32,760 bases of DNA, taken from the NCBI RefSeq assembly GCF_900269665.1, contig NZ_LT985361.1, forward strand, positions 4,548,735-4,581,494, written 5' to 3'. The number at the start of each line of letters is the position of its first letter. Position 1 is the first letter of the stretch. Positions 7,271 to 14,560 of this stretch are shown piece by piece. Made by a program: the position numbers and the translations under genes. Below the pieces are notes generated by a model. That model was not told the origin of the DNA. It was given only the letters and a program-made list of their open reading frames with translations, and did no database searches. The stretch is from Nocardia suismassiliense. GTDB taxonomy: Bacteria; Actinomycetota; Actinomycetes; Mycobacteriales; Mycobacteriaceae.

Positions 7271-8086
7271 GTGCTCGCCGAACCATCCCGTTTCCGTTCC
7301 GTCGCCGCGGCCTCGGCCGCGACGGCTCTATTGCTCGCCGCCTGTGGCGATGAGCCGAAATCGCGCAGTCACGTTCCGGTCGGCGCGGCCGCGCATGCCG
7401 CATCGCACTGGGACTACGACGCCGAAGGTCCCGACCACTCGGCCGATTTGGACTACGACTACCTCACTTGTAAGAGCGGCCACGAACAGTCGCCCATCGA
7501 TCTGCCGAGCCATACCCGGCTCGACCCGGCCGAGCACATCACCCTCGACTACGGCTCGGTGCCGACGCTGCGGCTGGTCGACAACGGACATACCGTGCAG
7601 GCGAACCTGCAGGCGGGCAACGGAAATCGCCTCGTCGCCGGGGGAGTGGCGTACGAGCTCACGCAGTTCCACTTCCACCTGCCGAGCGAACACACCGTCG
7701 ACGGCGGCGGCACCGCCATGGAATTGCACCTGGTGCACAAGAGCAGTGCGGGCAAGCTCGCGGTACTCGGGGTCTTGTTGGCGGAGGTGGCCGAGCCCTC
7801 GCCGTTCGACGAAATCCTTTCGACCGCACCGACAACGGTGGACACCGAGACGATCATCGAAACCCCGACCGACTTGCGCGCACTGCTGCCCGCGGACCTC
7901 GACCAGTTCCGCTACCAAGGCTCGCTCACCACGCCACCGTGCAGCGAGGGCGTCTCGTGGACCGTGCTCGAACACCCGGTGCCGGTCGCCACCGCAGGCG
8001 TGGATCGGTTCCGGGCATTGTTCCCGCACAGCAACCGCCCCACCCAGCCGCTGAACGGACGACCGGTCACGCTGGCGGGCGGGTGA
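7271..8086 (+). CDS. Alpha-class carbonic anhydrase, exported lipoprotein
   Basis: Hydrates CO2 to bicarbonate outside the cytoplasmic membrane. The 271-residue product starts with a lipoprotein signal peptide ending in LAAC (lipidated Cys25). The mature part has the alpha-CA signatures QSPID (73-77), FHFH and SEH around zinc ligands His134 and His136, and the third ligand His153 in MELHLVH. Cys67 and a later cysteine in TPPCSEG probably form the conserved disulfide. GTG 7271 is chosen because AGGAG (7258-7262) is 8 nt upstream; a GTG at 7262 lies within that site. The frame upstream is open but unlike the family. Alpha-type enzymes are less common in actinobacteria than beta-type. Its position just before the thioesterase and urease genes suggests a link with CO2 released from urea. 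Confidence 0.92.
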   Translation: MLAEPSRFRSVAAASAATALLLAACGDEPKSRSHVPVGAAAHAASHWDYDAEGPDHSADLDYDYLTCKSGHEQSPIDLPSHTRLDPAEHITLDYGSVPTLRLVDNGHTVQANLQAGNGNRLVAGGVAYELTQFHFHLPSEHTVDGGGTAMELHLVHKSSAGKLAVLGVLLAEVAEPSPFDEILSTAPTTVDTETIIETPTDLRALLPADLDQFRYQGSLTTPPCSEGVSWTVLEHPVPVATAGVDRFRALFPHSNRPTQPLNGRPVTLAGG

Positions 8087-8129
8087 GCCAGCGGTAATCG
8101 GTGCAAACCGCTGTGCAAAAGTGGACCAC

Positions 8130-8576
8130 ATGACAGATCAGGAGAAGCCGGCGGCGGACTGGCTTGCGACCATCACGCCGGAGCAGATGACCGAGGCCAG
8201 CGAAGGCACGTTCAGCGACCTGATCGGCCTGCAATACACCGAGCTGAGCCCGGACCGGGTGCGCGGCGAGTGGACCGTCAAACCGCACCTGTACCAGCCC
8301 GCGGGCATCCAGAACGGCGGCGTCTACTGCACCGTCATCGAGACACTCGCCAGTGTCGCAGGCGGGATCTGGTACGGCGGCAAGGGCGCCGTCGTCGGGG
8401 TGAACAACAACACCGATTTCCTGCGCGCGGTCCGCGACGGCACCCTCTACGGCGAGGCGACCCCGGTCCATCGCGGCCGGTTGCAGCAGCTGTGGCAGGT
8501 GGTGATCACCGACGAGCAGGAGCGGGTGGTCGCGCGCGGCCAAGTCCGGCTGCAGAACCTGCCTGCCAGGGACTGA
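8130..8576 (+). CDS. PaaI-type hotdog-fold acyl-CoA thioesterase
   Basis: The 148-residue protein is a single hotdog domain: IQNGGVYCTVIETLAS (about 56-71) is the PaaI/YdiI-like active-site helix with its preceding Asn-Gly-Gly, and GVNNNTDFLRAVRDGTLYGEATPVHRGR is the following sheet. Such enzymes hydrolyse aromatic or fatty acyl-CoA thioesters in the cytoplasm; the substrate cannot be read from the sequence. In M. tuberculosis a protein of this type (Rv1847) separates blaI from ureA, and this gene holds the same place upstream of ureA. Start: ATG 8130 with GTGGA a few bases upstream; an in-frame GTG at 8121 is the alternative. Confidence 0.88.
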   Translation: MTDQEKPAADWLATITPEQMTEASEGTFSDLIGLQYTELSPDRVRGEWTVKPHLYQPAGIQNGGVYCTVIETLASVAGGIWYGGKGAVVGVNNNTDFLRAVRDGTLYGEATPVHRGRLQQLWQVVITDEQERVVARGQVRLQNLPARD

Positions 8577-8585
8577 CCAGGCGCT

Positions 8586-8605
8586 CGTCCCGCACCGCCG
8601 GGACG
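8586..8605 (+). terminator. Hairpin between thioesterase and urease genes
   Basis: CGTCCCG (8586-8592) and CGGGACG (8599-8605) form a 7-bp perfect stem with a six-base loop just after the thioesterase stop. There is no U-tract, as is common for actinobacterial terminators. It may separate the thioesterase transcript from the urease operon. Confidence 0.45.
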
Positions 8606-8660
8606 GGCGTGCCAGAATGACCGTCACCCCGACCACCCCCGACCCGGTGAGGAACCCCGA

Positions 8661-8963
<303 letters not shown>

Positions 8964-8972
8964 GAGCGCCGC

Positions 8973-9017
8973 ATGAGACAACGACGCGAAGCCGACGGGC
9001 GGGTGCGCGCGGCATGA
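8973..9017 (+). CDS. Putative 14-codon coupling ORF between ureA and ureB
   Basis: An ATG at 8973 preceded by GGAG (8964-8967) opens a 14-codon frame, Arg/Ala-rich, whose TGA overlaps the ureB start as ATGA (9014-9017). Ribosomes terminating here could reinitiate on ureB, which has no good ribosome site of its own. This is probably a translational-coupling device rather than a functional peptide, or it may be chance. Confidence 0.35.
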   Translation: MRQRREADGRVRAA

Positions 9018-9331
9018 TTCCCGGTGAATACCGCTGTGCCGAGGGCACTATCGAGCTGAACGCCGGTGCCGTCCGGATCGAACTCGACGTGGTGAATACC
9101 GGCGACCGGCCGGTCCAGGTAGGCAGCCACGTGCATTTCCCGCAGTCCAATGCCGCGCTGCGGTTCGACCGCGAAGCCGCGCACGGCTACCGGCTCGACA
9201 TCCCGGCCGGAACCGCCGTCCGTTTCGAACCCGGCCTGGGCCAACGTGTTTCGCTGGTCCCCATCGGCGGCACCCGCGAGGTCCACGGCATCACCTTCCC
9301 AGCCCCCGGCCACCTGGACGATCCGCAGTGA
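9014..9331 (+). CDS. ureB: Urease subunit beta
   Basis: This 105-residue UreB has MIPGEYRCAEGTIELNAG at the N-terminus, VGSHVHFPQSNAALRFDR in the middle and IPAGTAVRFEPG near the end, all strongly conserved in urease beta chains. It packs against the catalytic alpha subunit and lines the active-site flap region. ATG 9014 overlaps the stop of the preceding 14-codon frame. It is separated from ureC by 100 bp, unusually long for a urease operon, and this gap contains a 74-bp palindromic repeat. Confidence 0.96.
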   Translation: MIPGEYRCAEGTIELNAGAVRIELDVVNTGDRPVQVGSHVHFPQSNAALRFDREAAHGYRLDIPAGTAVRFEPGLGQRVSLVPIGGTREVHGITFPAPGHLDDPQ

Positions 9332-9340
9332 GCAAGCGCA

Positions 9341-9414
9341 GCCGCACGACTTCTGATTTCCCGCATACGAAATCGCATGCGATGTCCGGTGCGGGAAACC
9401 AAAAAGTGTGCGCC
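9341..9414. repeat. 74-bp palindromic dispersed repeat, copy 1 (between ureB and ureC)
   Basis: The element begins GCCGCAC and ends AAAAAGTGTGCGCC, with TCGCATGCGA at the centre and outer arms TTTCCCGCA/TGCGGGAAA. The complement of the sequence at 21627-21700 has the same length and the same order of blocks (GCCGCAC-ACTTTTT-GA, CCGCATA-CGAA, TCGCATGCGA, AAAAAGTGTGCG). It would form a long hairpin in the mRNA just upstream of the ureC ribosome site. Confidence 0.7.
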
Positions 9415-9431
9415 GACTCCGAGAGGGCACG

Positions 9432-11153
9432 ATGAGCGAGTTGAGCCGCGCACGGTATGCGGAGCTGTTCGGGCCGACCACCGGCGACCGAATTCGGCTG
9501 GCCGACACCGATCTTTTCGTCGAGATCACCGAAGACCGCAGCGGCGGACCGGGACTCGCGGGCGACGAAGCCGTCTTCGGCGGCGGCAAGGTGCTGCGCG
9601 AATCCATGGGCCAGTCCCGCGCGACGCGCGCCGACGGTGCTCCGGACACGGTGATCACCGGCGCGGTGATCATCGACCACTGGGGCATCATCAAGGCCGA
9701 CATCGGTATTCGGGACGGCCGCATCTGCGGCATCGGCAAGGCGGGCAACCCCGACACCATGGACGGCGTACACCCCGACCTGGTCGTCGGCCCGTCCACC
9801 GAGATCATCGCGGGTAACGGCCGCATCCTCACCGCGGGCGCCATCGACTGCCACGTGCACTTCATCTGTCCGCAGCTGATGGACGAGGCGCTCGGCGGCG
9901 GCATCACCACGCTGATCGGCGGCGGCACCGGCCCGGCCGAGGGCAGCAAGGCGACCACCGTCACGCCCGGTTCCTGGCATCTGGCCAGGATGCTGGAGGC
10001 CACCGACGGCTGGCCGCTGAACATCGTGCTGCTCGGCAAGGGCAATACGGTCAGCGCCGACGCCATGTGGGAGCAGTTGCGTGGCGGCGCAGCAGGTTTC
10101 AAGCTGCACGAGGACTGGGGCTCCACCCCGGCCGCGATCGACGCCTGCCTCACCGTCGCCGACGCGGCGGGCGTCCAGGTGGCCCTGCACTCGGACACGT
10201 TGAACGAGGCCGGTTTCGTCGAGGACACCCTCGGCGCCATCGCGGGCCGCGGCATCCACGCCTATCACACCGAGGGCGCGGGCGGCGGCCACGCGCCCGA
10301 CATCATCACTGTCGCAGCGCATCTCAACGTGCTGCCGAGTTCGACCAATCCCACCCGCCCGCACACGGTGAACACCCTCGACGAGCATCTCGACATGCTG
10401 ATGGTGTGCCATCACCTGAGCGCGTCCATCCCGGAAGACCTGGCGTTCGCGGAGAGCCGGATTCGCCCGTCCACCATCGCGGCCGAGGACCTGCTGCACG
10501 ACCTCGGCGCGATCTCGATGATCGGCAGCGATTCCCAGGCCATGGGCCGCATCGGCGAGGTGGTCATGCGCACCTGGCAGACCGCGCACGTGATGAAGCG
10601 CCGCCGTGGCGCGCTGCCCGGTGACGGCGCCGCCGACAACGCCCGAGTGCAGCGGTACATCGCCAAATACACCATCTGCCCAGCCGTTGCGCACGGTCTC
10701 GACCACGAGATCGGGTCGGTGGAGGTCGGCAAGCTCGCGGACCTGGTGCTGTGGGAGCCCGCCTTCTTCGGTGTCCGCCCGCACGCGGTGCTCAAGGGCG
10801 GTGCCATCGCCTGGGCCGCGATGGGCGATGCCAACGCCTCCATCCCGACCCCGCAGCCGGTGCTGCCGCGGCCCATGTTCGGTGCCGCCCCGCTCGTCGC
10901 GGCCGCGACCTCCCTGCACTTCGTCTCCGAGCAGGCGATCGACGACGGCCTGGCCGACCGGCTGCGCATCAACCGAAAGCTGGCTCCGGTCAAGAACGTT
11001 CGTGATCGCAAGAAGACCGACATGCCGCACAACGACGCCATGCCGCGCATCGAGGTCGACCCGGACACGTTCACCGTGCGCATCGACGGCGAGGTCTGGA
11101 CCGAGCAGCCCGCCACCGAACTCCCGATGGCTCAGCGCTATTTCCTGTTCTAG
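9432..11153 (+). CDS. ureC: Urease subunit alpha (catalytic)
   Basis: The 573-residue catalytic subunit carries all expected nickel-site elements: His141 and His143 in DCHVHF, the carbamylated Lys224 in GFKLHEDWG, His253 in ALHSDTLNE, a further His (about 287) in GGGHAPDI, and the flap with CHHL. Length is typical (567-573). ATG 9432 is chosen because GAGAGGG lies just upstream and SRARYAELFGPTTGDR follows directly; an in-frame start at 9408 would fall inside the palindromic repeat. The 3' end overlaps by 4 bp the convergent lipoprotein gene. The nickel-insertion genes ureF, ureG and ureD, which follow ureC in mycobacteria, are absent here and must lie elsewhere if the enzyme is active. Confidence 0.97.
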   Translation: MSELSRARYAELFGPTTGDRIRLADTDLFVEITEDRSGGPGLAGDEAVFGGGKVLRESMGQSRATRADGAPDTVITGAVIIDHWGIIKADIGIRDGRICGIGKAGNPDTMDGVHPDLVVGPSTEIIAGNGRILTAGAIDCHVHFICPQLMDEALGGGITTLIGGGTGPAEGSKATTVTPGSWHLARMLEATDGWPLNIVLLGKGNTVSADAMWEQLRGGAAGFKLHEDWGSTPAAIDACLTVADAAGVQVALHSDTLNEAGFVEDTLGAIAGRGIHAYHTEGAGGGHAPDIITVAAHLNVLPSSTNPTRPHTVNTLDEHLDMLMVCHHLSASIPEDLAFAESRIRPSTIAAEDLLHDLGAISMIGSDSQAMGRIGEVVMRTWQTAHVMKRRRGALPGDGAADNARVQRYIAKYTICPAVAHGLDHEIGSVEVGKLADLVLWEPAFFGVRPHAVLKGGAIAWAAMGDANASIPTPQPVLPRPMFGAAPLVAAATSLHFVSEQAIDDGLADRLRINRKLAPVKNVRDRKKTDMPHNDAMPRIEVDPDTFTVRIDGEVWTEQPATELPMAQRYFLF

Positions 11154-11674
11154 GGGGAGAGGTCGACCATCAGCGTGGCCAGCTGCAAGGCAGCCGCGCA
11201 CGGGTCGAGTGATGTTGTGCGCGAACGGGTCTGGACCCGCCAGGTGATGGCGCCGTTGGACGCGGCGACGACCGCGCAGTCGCCGGGATCGTGCGGGTTT
11301 CGCACGTAGAACGCGGTCGCGGTGACCGTGCCGAGGGCGTGCTTGGTGATCACCATGTGCTCGGTCCGGAAGCCGCCGGCTCTGGCGCGGTCCCACAGCT
11401 GCTGGAGCGAGTCCTGCGCGGAGAAGGTGAAGCTGATACCCGCATCGCCGTCACCGACCTGCGCCTCCCAGAAGCAGGCCTGCGCGCTGCGGTGGGCGGT
11501 CAGGCTGTCGGCATGGACGGCGTCGCTGATCTGCTGGGTGGTCACCGGCGCGCAGTCGGCGAACGGACTGGCGGGCGCCGCAGGGGCGGCGTCCGGGGTG
11601 CTGCTGCATCCCGTCACCAATCCGGCCAGGGCGAGCACGGCGAATCCGGCATTACGGGCAGAGAACGGAGTCAT
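11150..11674 (-). CDS. DUF3558-like actinobacterial lipoprotein
   Basis: The 174-residue product has a classical lipoprotein signal peptide with lipobox VTGC (Cys23), then an Ala/Pro-rich linker. The folded domain has four cysteines (in FADCAP, QACFWE, GDCAVV and DPCAAA), a layout like the DUF3558 family of exported lipoproteins in Nocardia, Rhodococcus and Mycobacterium. The function of that family is not established. ATG 11674 is preceded by AAGGGAG; a GTG one codon earlier is the alternative. Its stop overlaps the end of ureC on the other strand. No operon partner is evident: the ArsR gene upstream begins 95 bp away on the same strand. Confidence 0.75.
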   Translation of the reverse strand: MTPFSARNAGFAVLALAGLVTGCSSTPDAAPAAPASPFADCAPVTTQQISDAVHADSLTAHRSAQACFWEAQVGDGDAGISFTFSAQDSLQQLWDRARAGGFRTEHMVITKHALGTVTATAFYVRNPHDPGDCAVVAASNGAITWRVQTRSRTTSLDPCAAALQLATLMVDLSP

Positions 11675-11768
11675 CACCGCTCCCTTTCTGGATCATCAAA
11701 GGAGTCAGACCAGGCCACGGTACCGACCGGTCTGTAGAAATGCGACCTGAGCAGCGGCGATCTTGGTC

Positions 11769-12107
11769 TCAGTCGACGCCGTCCGGCAATCGGCCGCCGT
11801 GCAGCCGGTGGTGCCGGAAGGCGAGGCGGACGATATCGGCGATGCCGGGATCGGCGATCGTATAGACATTGCGCCGGCCCTCTTTGCGCATACGCACCAG
11901 ACCGGTCAGTTTGAGTTTGGCGAGATGCTGACTCACCGCGGGCACGGTTTGGCCGATCTCGGTGGCCAGCGTGCCGACGTCGCGTTCGCCTTGGCTGAGC
12001 AACCAGAGGATCTGCAGCCGGGCGGTGGCCGCGAGCATGCCGAAAACCGCTGCCGCGTCATGTAGTTGAGCCGCCGGGATGGGACCCGGCTCGCCGTGCT
12101 CGGTCAC
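11769..12107 (-). CDS. ArsR/SmtB family transcriptional regulator
   Basis: The 112-residue winged-helix protein has the ArsR core: AAVFGMLAATARLQILWLLSQGERDVGTLATEIGQTVPAVSQHLAKLKLTGLVRMRKEGRRNVYTI. There is no cysteine, so an arsenic-type thiol site is excluded. The C-terminal helix reads DPGIADIVRLAFRHHRLHGG. Compared with the alpha-5 metal site of CzrA/NmtR (D-x-H ... H-x2-H), only the Asp and one or two His are kept, so metal sensing is uncertain. GTG 12107 is selected because GGAGG precedes it by 5 nt; the frame extends further upstream without similarity. A TTGCGCAA palindrome at 12151-12158, about 44 bp upstream, may be its operator. Confidence 0.85.
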   Translation of the reverse strand: MTEHGEPGPIPAAQLHDAAAVFGMLAATARLQILWLLSQGERDVGTLATEIGQTVPAVSQHLAKLKLTGLVRMRKEGRRNVYTIADPGIADIVRLAFRHHRLHGGRLPDGVD

Positions 12108-12647
12108 GTCCGCCTCCAACCTGTCGGTAGCGTGGCACGGAGTGGAATACTTGCGCAACTGATTGACGGATGTGGGGCAGCGGGTTTCTAATAATGAGTG
12201 CGCGAGTCCGCGTAAATGAACAACCAACGAAGCGGGGTGAGCGGCTGATGCCGGTTGACAGTATCGACGTCTCTGGCCGGTTCTCCCTAACGAAACGGGT
12301 TGTGCCGGTTCGTCGTTGATCTGCCCGCGCGATCCGTGGCCGTGCTGAGCGGCCGGTCGCCTGACGCGGCACCATTTCTCGATCTTTTCGACCCGACGGG
12401 TCGGCGCATCCGGCGTCAGCCTGTCCAGTCGGCGCGACCGTCCCCGACGGACCGCTTGTCAACGCGAGTCGTCTACAACGCTGGCAGGTACGAGCGCGGG
12501 GGTCGCACACGGCGCTTACCAGCGCGAATGTGCAAGGGCGCGCGCCGATATCCGGGCGCGGCTCGATCGGCTCGCGCACGGACATTCGACCCGCGAGGGA
12601 GGCGGGCACTGCCAGAACCAGACACAACGAAGTAGGGGAGTTCCGCC
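12108..12647. other. 540-bp intergenic region / possible long corA leader
   Basis: This stretch separates the ArsR gene (-) from the small membrane protein-corA pair (+). Visible elements: the TTGCGCAA palindrome (12151-12158); TTGACG (12163-12168) and an AT-rich TAATAAT (12189-12195) on the plus strand, with a spacing too long for a standard promoter; a 23-codon frame at 12248-12319; and paired arms CGCTGG (12480-12485)/CCAGCG (12519-12524). I do not recognise a known riboswitch and see no convincing larger gene. Confidence 0.4.
12248..12319 (+). CDS. Putative 23-residue leader peptide upstream of corA
   Basis: ATG 12248 is preceded by a GGGGTGAG stretch at suitable distance and opens a 23-codon frame ending in TGA 12317-12319, with a basic C-terminus (VVPVRR). 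It lies about 330 bp before the small membrane protein gene. Leader ORFs control corA in enterobacteria (corL), but no relation can be shown from sequence. It could equally be chance. Confidence 0.2.
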   Translation: MPVDSIDVSGRFSLTKRVVPVRR

Positions 12648-12836
12648 ATGGCGATCATGTTCAAGAAGGCCGAAACAGCGCACCGCGCACCGAATCTGGA
12701 GCGGCAGTCGATCTGGTTCACCATCGGCCTCTACCTGCTGATCAGTGCGGGGCTGCTGACCATGCACTACGCCCACCCGCAGGGGCCGGTCGGTTCCTCG
12801 TCGGGTTCACCCGCCCACTCGTCCTACGGTCGGTAG
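12648..12836 (+). CDS. Small single-pass membrane protein preceding CorA
   Basis: This 62-residue protein has a short basic N-terminus (MFKKAE...), one transmembrane helix (IWFTIGLYLLISAGLLTMHYA, about 22-42) and a Ser/Gly/Pro-rich tail. A clear AGGGGAG site lies upstream of ATG 12648. The corA gene starts 2 bp after its stop, so the two are surely cotranscribed and probably coupled. I recognise no family. A small helical protein made next to a pentameric channel could be an accessory or regulatory subunit; that is inference from position only. Confidence 0.7.
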   Translation: MAIMFKKAETAHRAPNLERQSIWFTIGLYLLISAGLLTMHYAHPQGPVGSSSGSPAHSSYGR

Positions 12837-12838
12837 CG

Positions 12839-13783
12839 ATGCCTGCCCTGAGTAGCGCCGTGCCCGCCGACCGGTTCGACACCGAAGTCCTGCAACAACA
12901 TTGGATTCCGCTGGCGGCGGGCGACACCGACACCGCCGCCGTCCTGCGCGAGCGGCTCGGCGTCGACTTCGCCGCCGCGCGGAACCGGGTCTGGGAGACC
13001 GACAATTTCCTGTACCTGCCGGTCGTCGCCAACTACAAACGCGGCGACGCCATCGAACGCGAAACGATCGTCTTCGCACTCGGTTCCGAATTCCTGGTGA
13101 CGCTGCAACCGGACGAGCACTTCGTGCCGTTCGACAAGGCGATCGCGAAGATGCGCCGCAACCCCGCCCTCACCGGCTCCGCGCACGGCGTGATGTACGC
13201 GCTGCTGTGGGCGCTGAACGAGGCGTCCGAGCGGGTCATCTACTACGCCAGCGACGCGCTGGAGGCGATGAACGACGAGATCGAGATGGCCACCAACGGC
13301 TACGACCAGCGCGGCCGCGAGATCGGCGTGGCCGACATGCGCGGCACCATGTCGCGGATGAACGCCGCCGAGGAGATCGTCTCGCGCACGCAGGAGACCC
13401 AGCTCCAATTAGCGCGTGCCGCAAGGCATCTGATGGCCGACAGCACCGTGCACAGCGCCGAACTGGAGAGCCTGCTCGCCATCCTGATCGCCGACATCGA
13501 CGGGGTGAAACAGCACGCGGGCTTCGAACACGACAAGGTCCGCTACCTGCAACAGTCGGTGATGACCTGGCTCGACGTCAAACAGAATCAGATCGTCAAG
13601 GTGTTCACCATCATCACCGCGGTCTTCCTGCCGCCCACCCTCATCGCCACCTTCTACGGCATGAATTTCACCTGGATGCCCGAACTGGAATGGCAGCACG
13701 GCTTCGTCGCCACCACCTGCATGACCCTGGTGGCCGCGGTGATCCCGCTGGCGTACATCAAACGAAAGGGCTGGCTGCGCTGA
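12839..13783 (+). CDS. corA: CorA-type magnesium/cobalt transport protein
   Basis: The 314-residue protein ends with the CorA pore signature: a long helix (QQSVMTWLDVKQNQIVKVFTIITAVFLPPTLIATFYGMNF) bearing the YGMNF selectivity motif near residue 274, an extracytoplasmic loop, a second transmembrane helix and a basic tail KRKGWLR. The N-terminal two thirds are the soluble alpha/beta funnel domain. The protein forms homopentameric channels for Mg2+ (and Co2+/Ni2+). ATG 12839 follows the stop of the small membrane protein by 2 bp. The cation could be Ni2+ relevant to urease nearby, but nothing in the sequence separates Mg2+ from Ni2+ transport. Confidence 0.92.
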   Translation: MPALSSAVPADRFDTEVLQQHWIPLAAGDTDTAAVLRERLGVDFAAARNRVWETDNFLYLPVVANYKRGDAIERETIVFALGSEFLVTLQPDEHFVPFDKAIAKMRRNPALTGSAHGVMYALLWALNEASERVIYYASDALEAMNDEIEMATNGYDQRGREIGVADMRGTMSRMNAAEEIVSRTQETQLQLARAARHLMADSTVHSAELESLLAILIADIDGVKQHAGFEHDKVRYLQQSVMTWLDVKQNQIVKVFTIITAVFLPPTLIATFYGMNFTWMPELEWQHGFVATTCMTLVAAVIPLAYIKRKGWLR

Positions 13784-13821
13784 CCGCCCGTGCGGCGTGG
13801 CCGAGCTCGGCATTCAATATC

Positions 13822-14550
13822 ATGACTGGCATGACGGCCGCCGGTAGTAGCTCGCCCGCCGCGCCGCGCCTGGACGCCAGGACCGAACGGTGGCGTGCGC
13901 ATCGGGAGCAGGTGCGCGGCGAGTTCGTGGATGCCGCGTTCCGCGCTTTGGCCGAGCACGGGCCCGACGTGAGCATGGATGACATCGCGCGGGCCGCGGG
14001 TTGTGCCAAACCCAAGCTGTATCGGCATTTCGCGGACAAGACCGATCTGTATCTGGCGATTCTCGAGCGAGTGCAGAGCCTGCTGTGGGAGCGCGTGCTC
14101 GCGAAGATCAGCCTGACCACCGATTCGGTGGCCGAACTGCTGCGCACCGCGATCGCCGAGTACGTCGCGGTGGTGGAGGAACAGCCCGACGTGTTCCGGT
14201 TTCTGGTGCACAGCCGGATGGCGCAGCAGGCCGAGCAGCCGGAACGGGCCATCGAGGTGGCCCAGCGTTCGGCGTTGGTGGCGGCGCAGCTGATCGAGGA
14301 ACGGCTGGTCGGGCAGGACGTCGATACCGGCAGTCTGGAGCTCACCGCCTACGCGATCTTCGGCGCGGTGGGCTCGGCGACCGACTGGTGGCTCGGCGCG
14401 AATCGGGCCAGGACAGAGGTGATGTCGACCGAGCGGTTCACCGAGCACGTGAGCACCATCGCCCGCGGCATGCTCGACGGTGTCGCCGAACTCAACAACC
14501 TGTCCATCGACGTGGACAAGCCGGCTCACCTCGCGTTCCTGCCGGAGTGA
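13822..14550 (+). CDS. TetR/AcrR family transcriptional regulator
   Basis: The 242-residue regulator has a TetR helix-turn-helix at about residues 33-76: FVDAAFRALAEHGPDVSMDDIARAAGCAKPKLYRHFADKTDLYLAIL. The C-terminal half is a helical ligand-binding domain without a recognisable specificity. It is convergent with, and only 10 bp from, the last gene of the five-gene oxidative operon (14561-19869), so it is the likely regulator of that operon; palindromic sites overlap the operon promoter at 19890-19944. ATG 13822 and 13831 are both possible starts. Neither has a strong ribosome site. Confidence 0.88.
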   Translation: MTGMTAAGSSSPAAPRLDARTERWRAHREQVRGEFVDAAFRALAEHGPDVSMDDIARAAGCAKPKLYRHFADKTDLYLAILERVQSLLWERVLAKISLTTDSVAELLRTAIAEYVAVVEEQPDVFRFLVHSRMAQQAEQPERAIEVAQRSALVAAQLIEERLVGQDVDTGSLELTAYAIFGAVGSATDWWLGANRARTEVMSTERFTEHVSTIARGMLDGVAELNNLSIDVDKPAHLAFLPE

Positions 14551-14560
14551 ATCGCCCCGG

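Noticed and set aside
9291..11396. 701-codon minus-strand ORF over ureC
   Set aside because: Antisense shadow; ureC has complete conserved active-site residues on the other strand.
12300..12635. 111-codon forward ORF before the CorA pair
   Set aside because: Arg/Pro-rich, no ribosome site, no similarity; probably chance in high-GC DNA.
12108..12647. M-box or other known riboswitch upstream of corA
   Set aside because: I could not find the conserved motif set of the M-box or other known classes; only simple hairpin arms are visible.
12901..14550. Single 549-codon ORF suggesting a fusion to the TetR regulator
   Set aside because: The first 300 codons are an out-of-frame reading of corA; the TetR protein starts at 13822.
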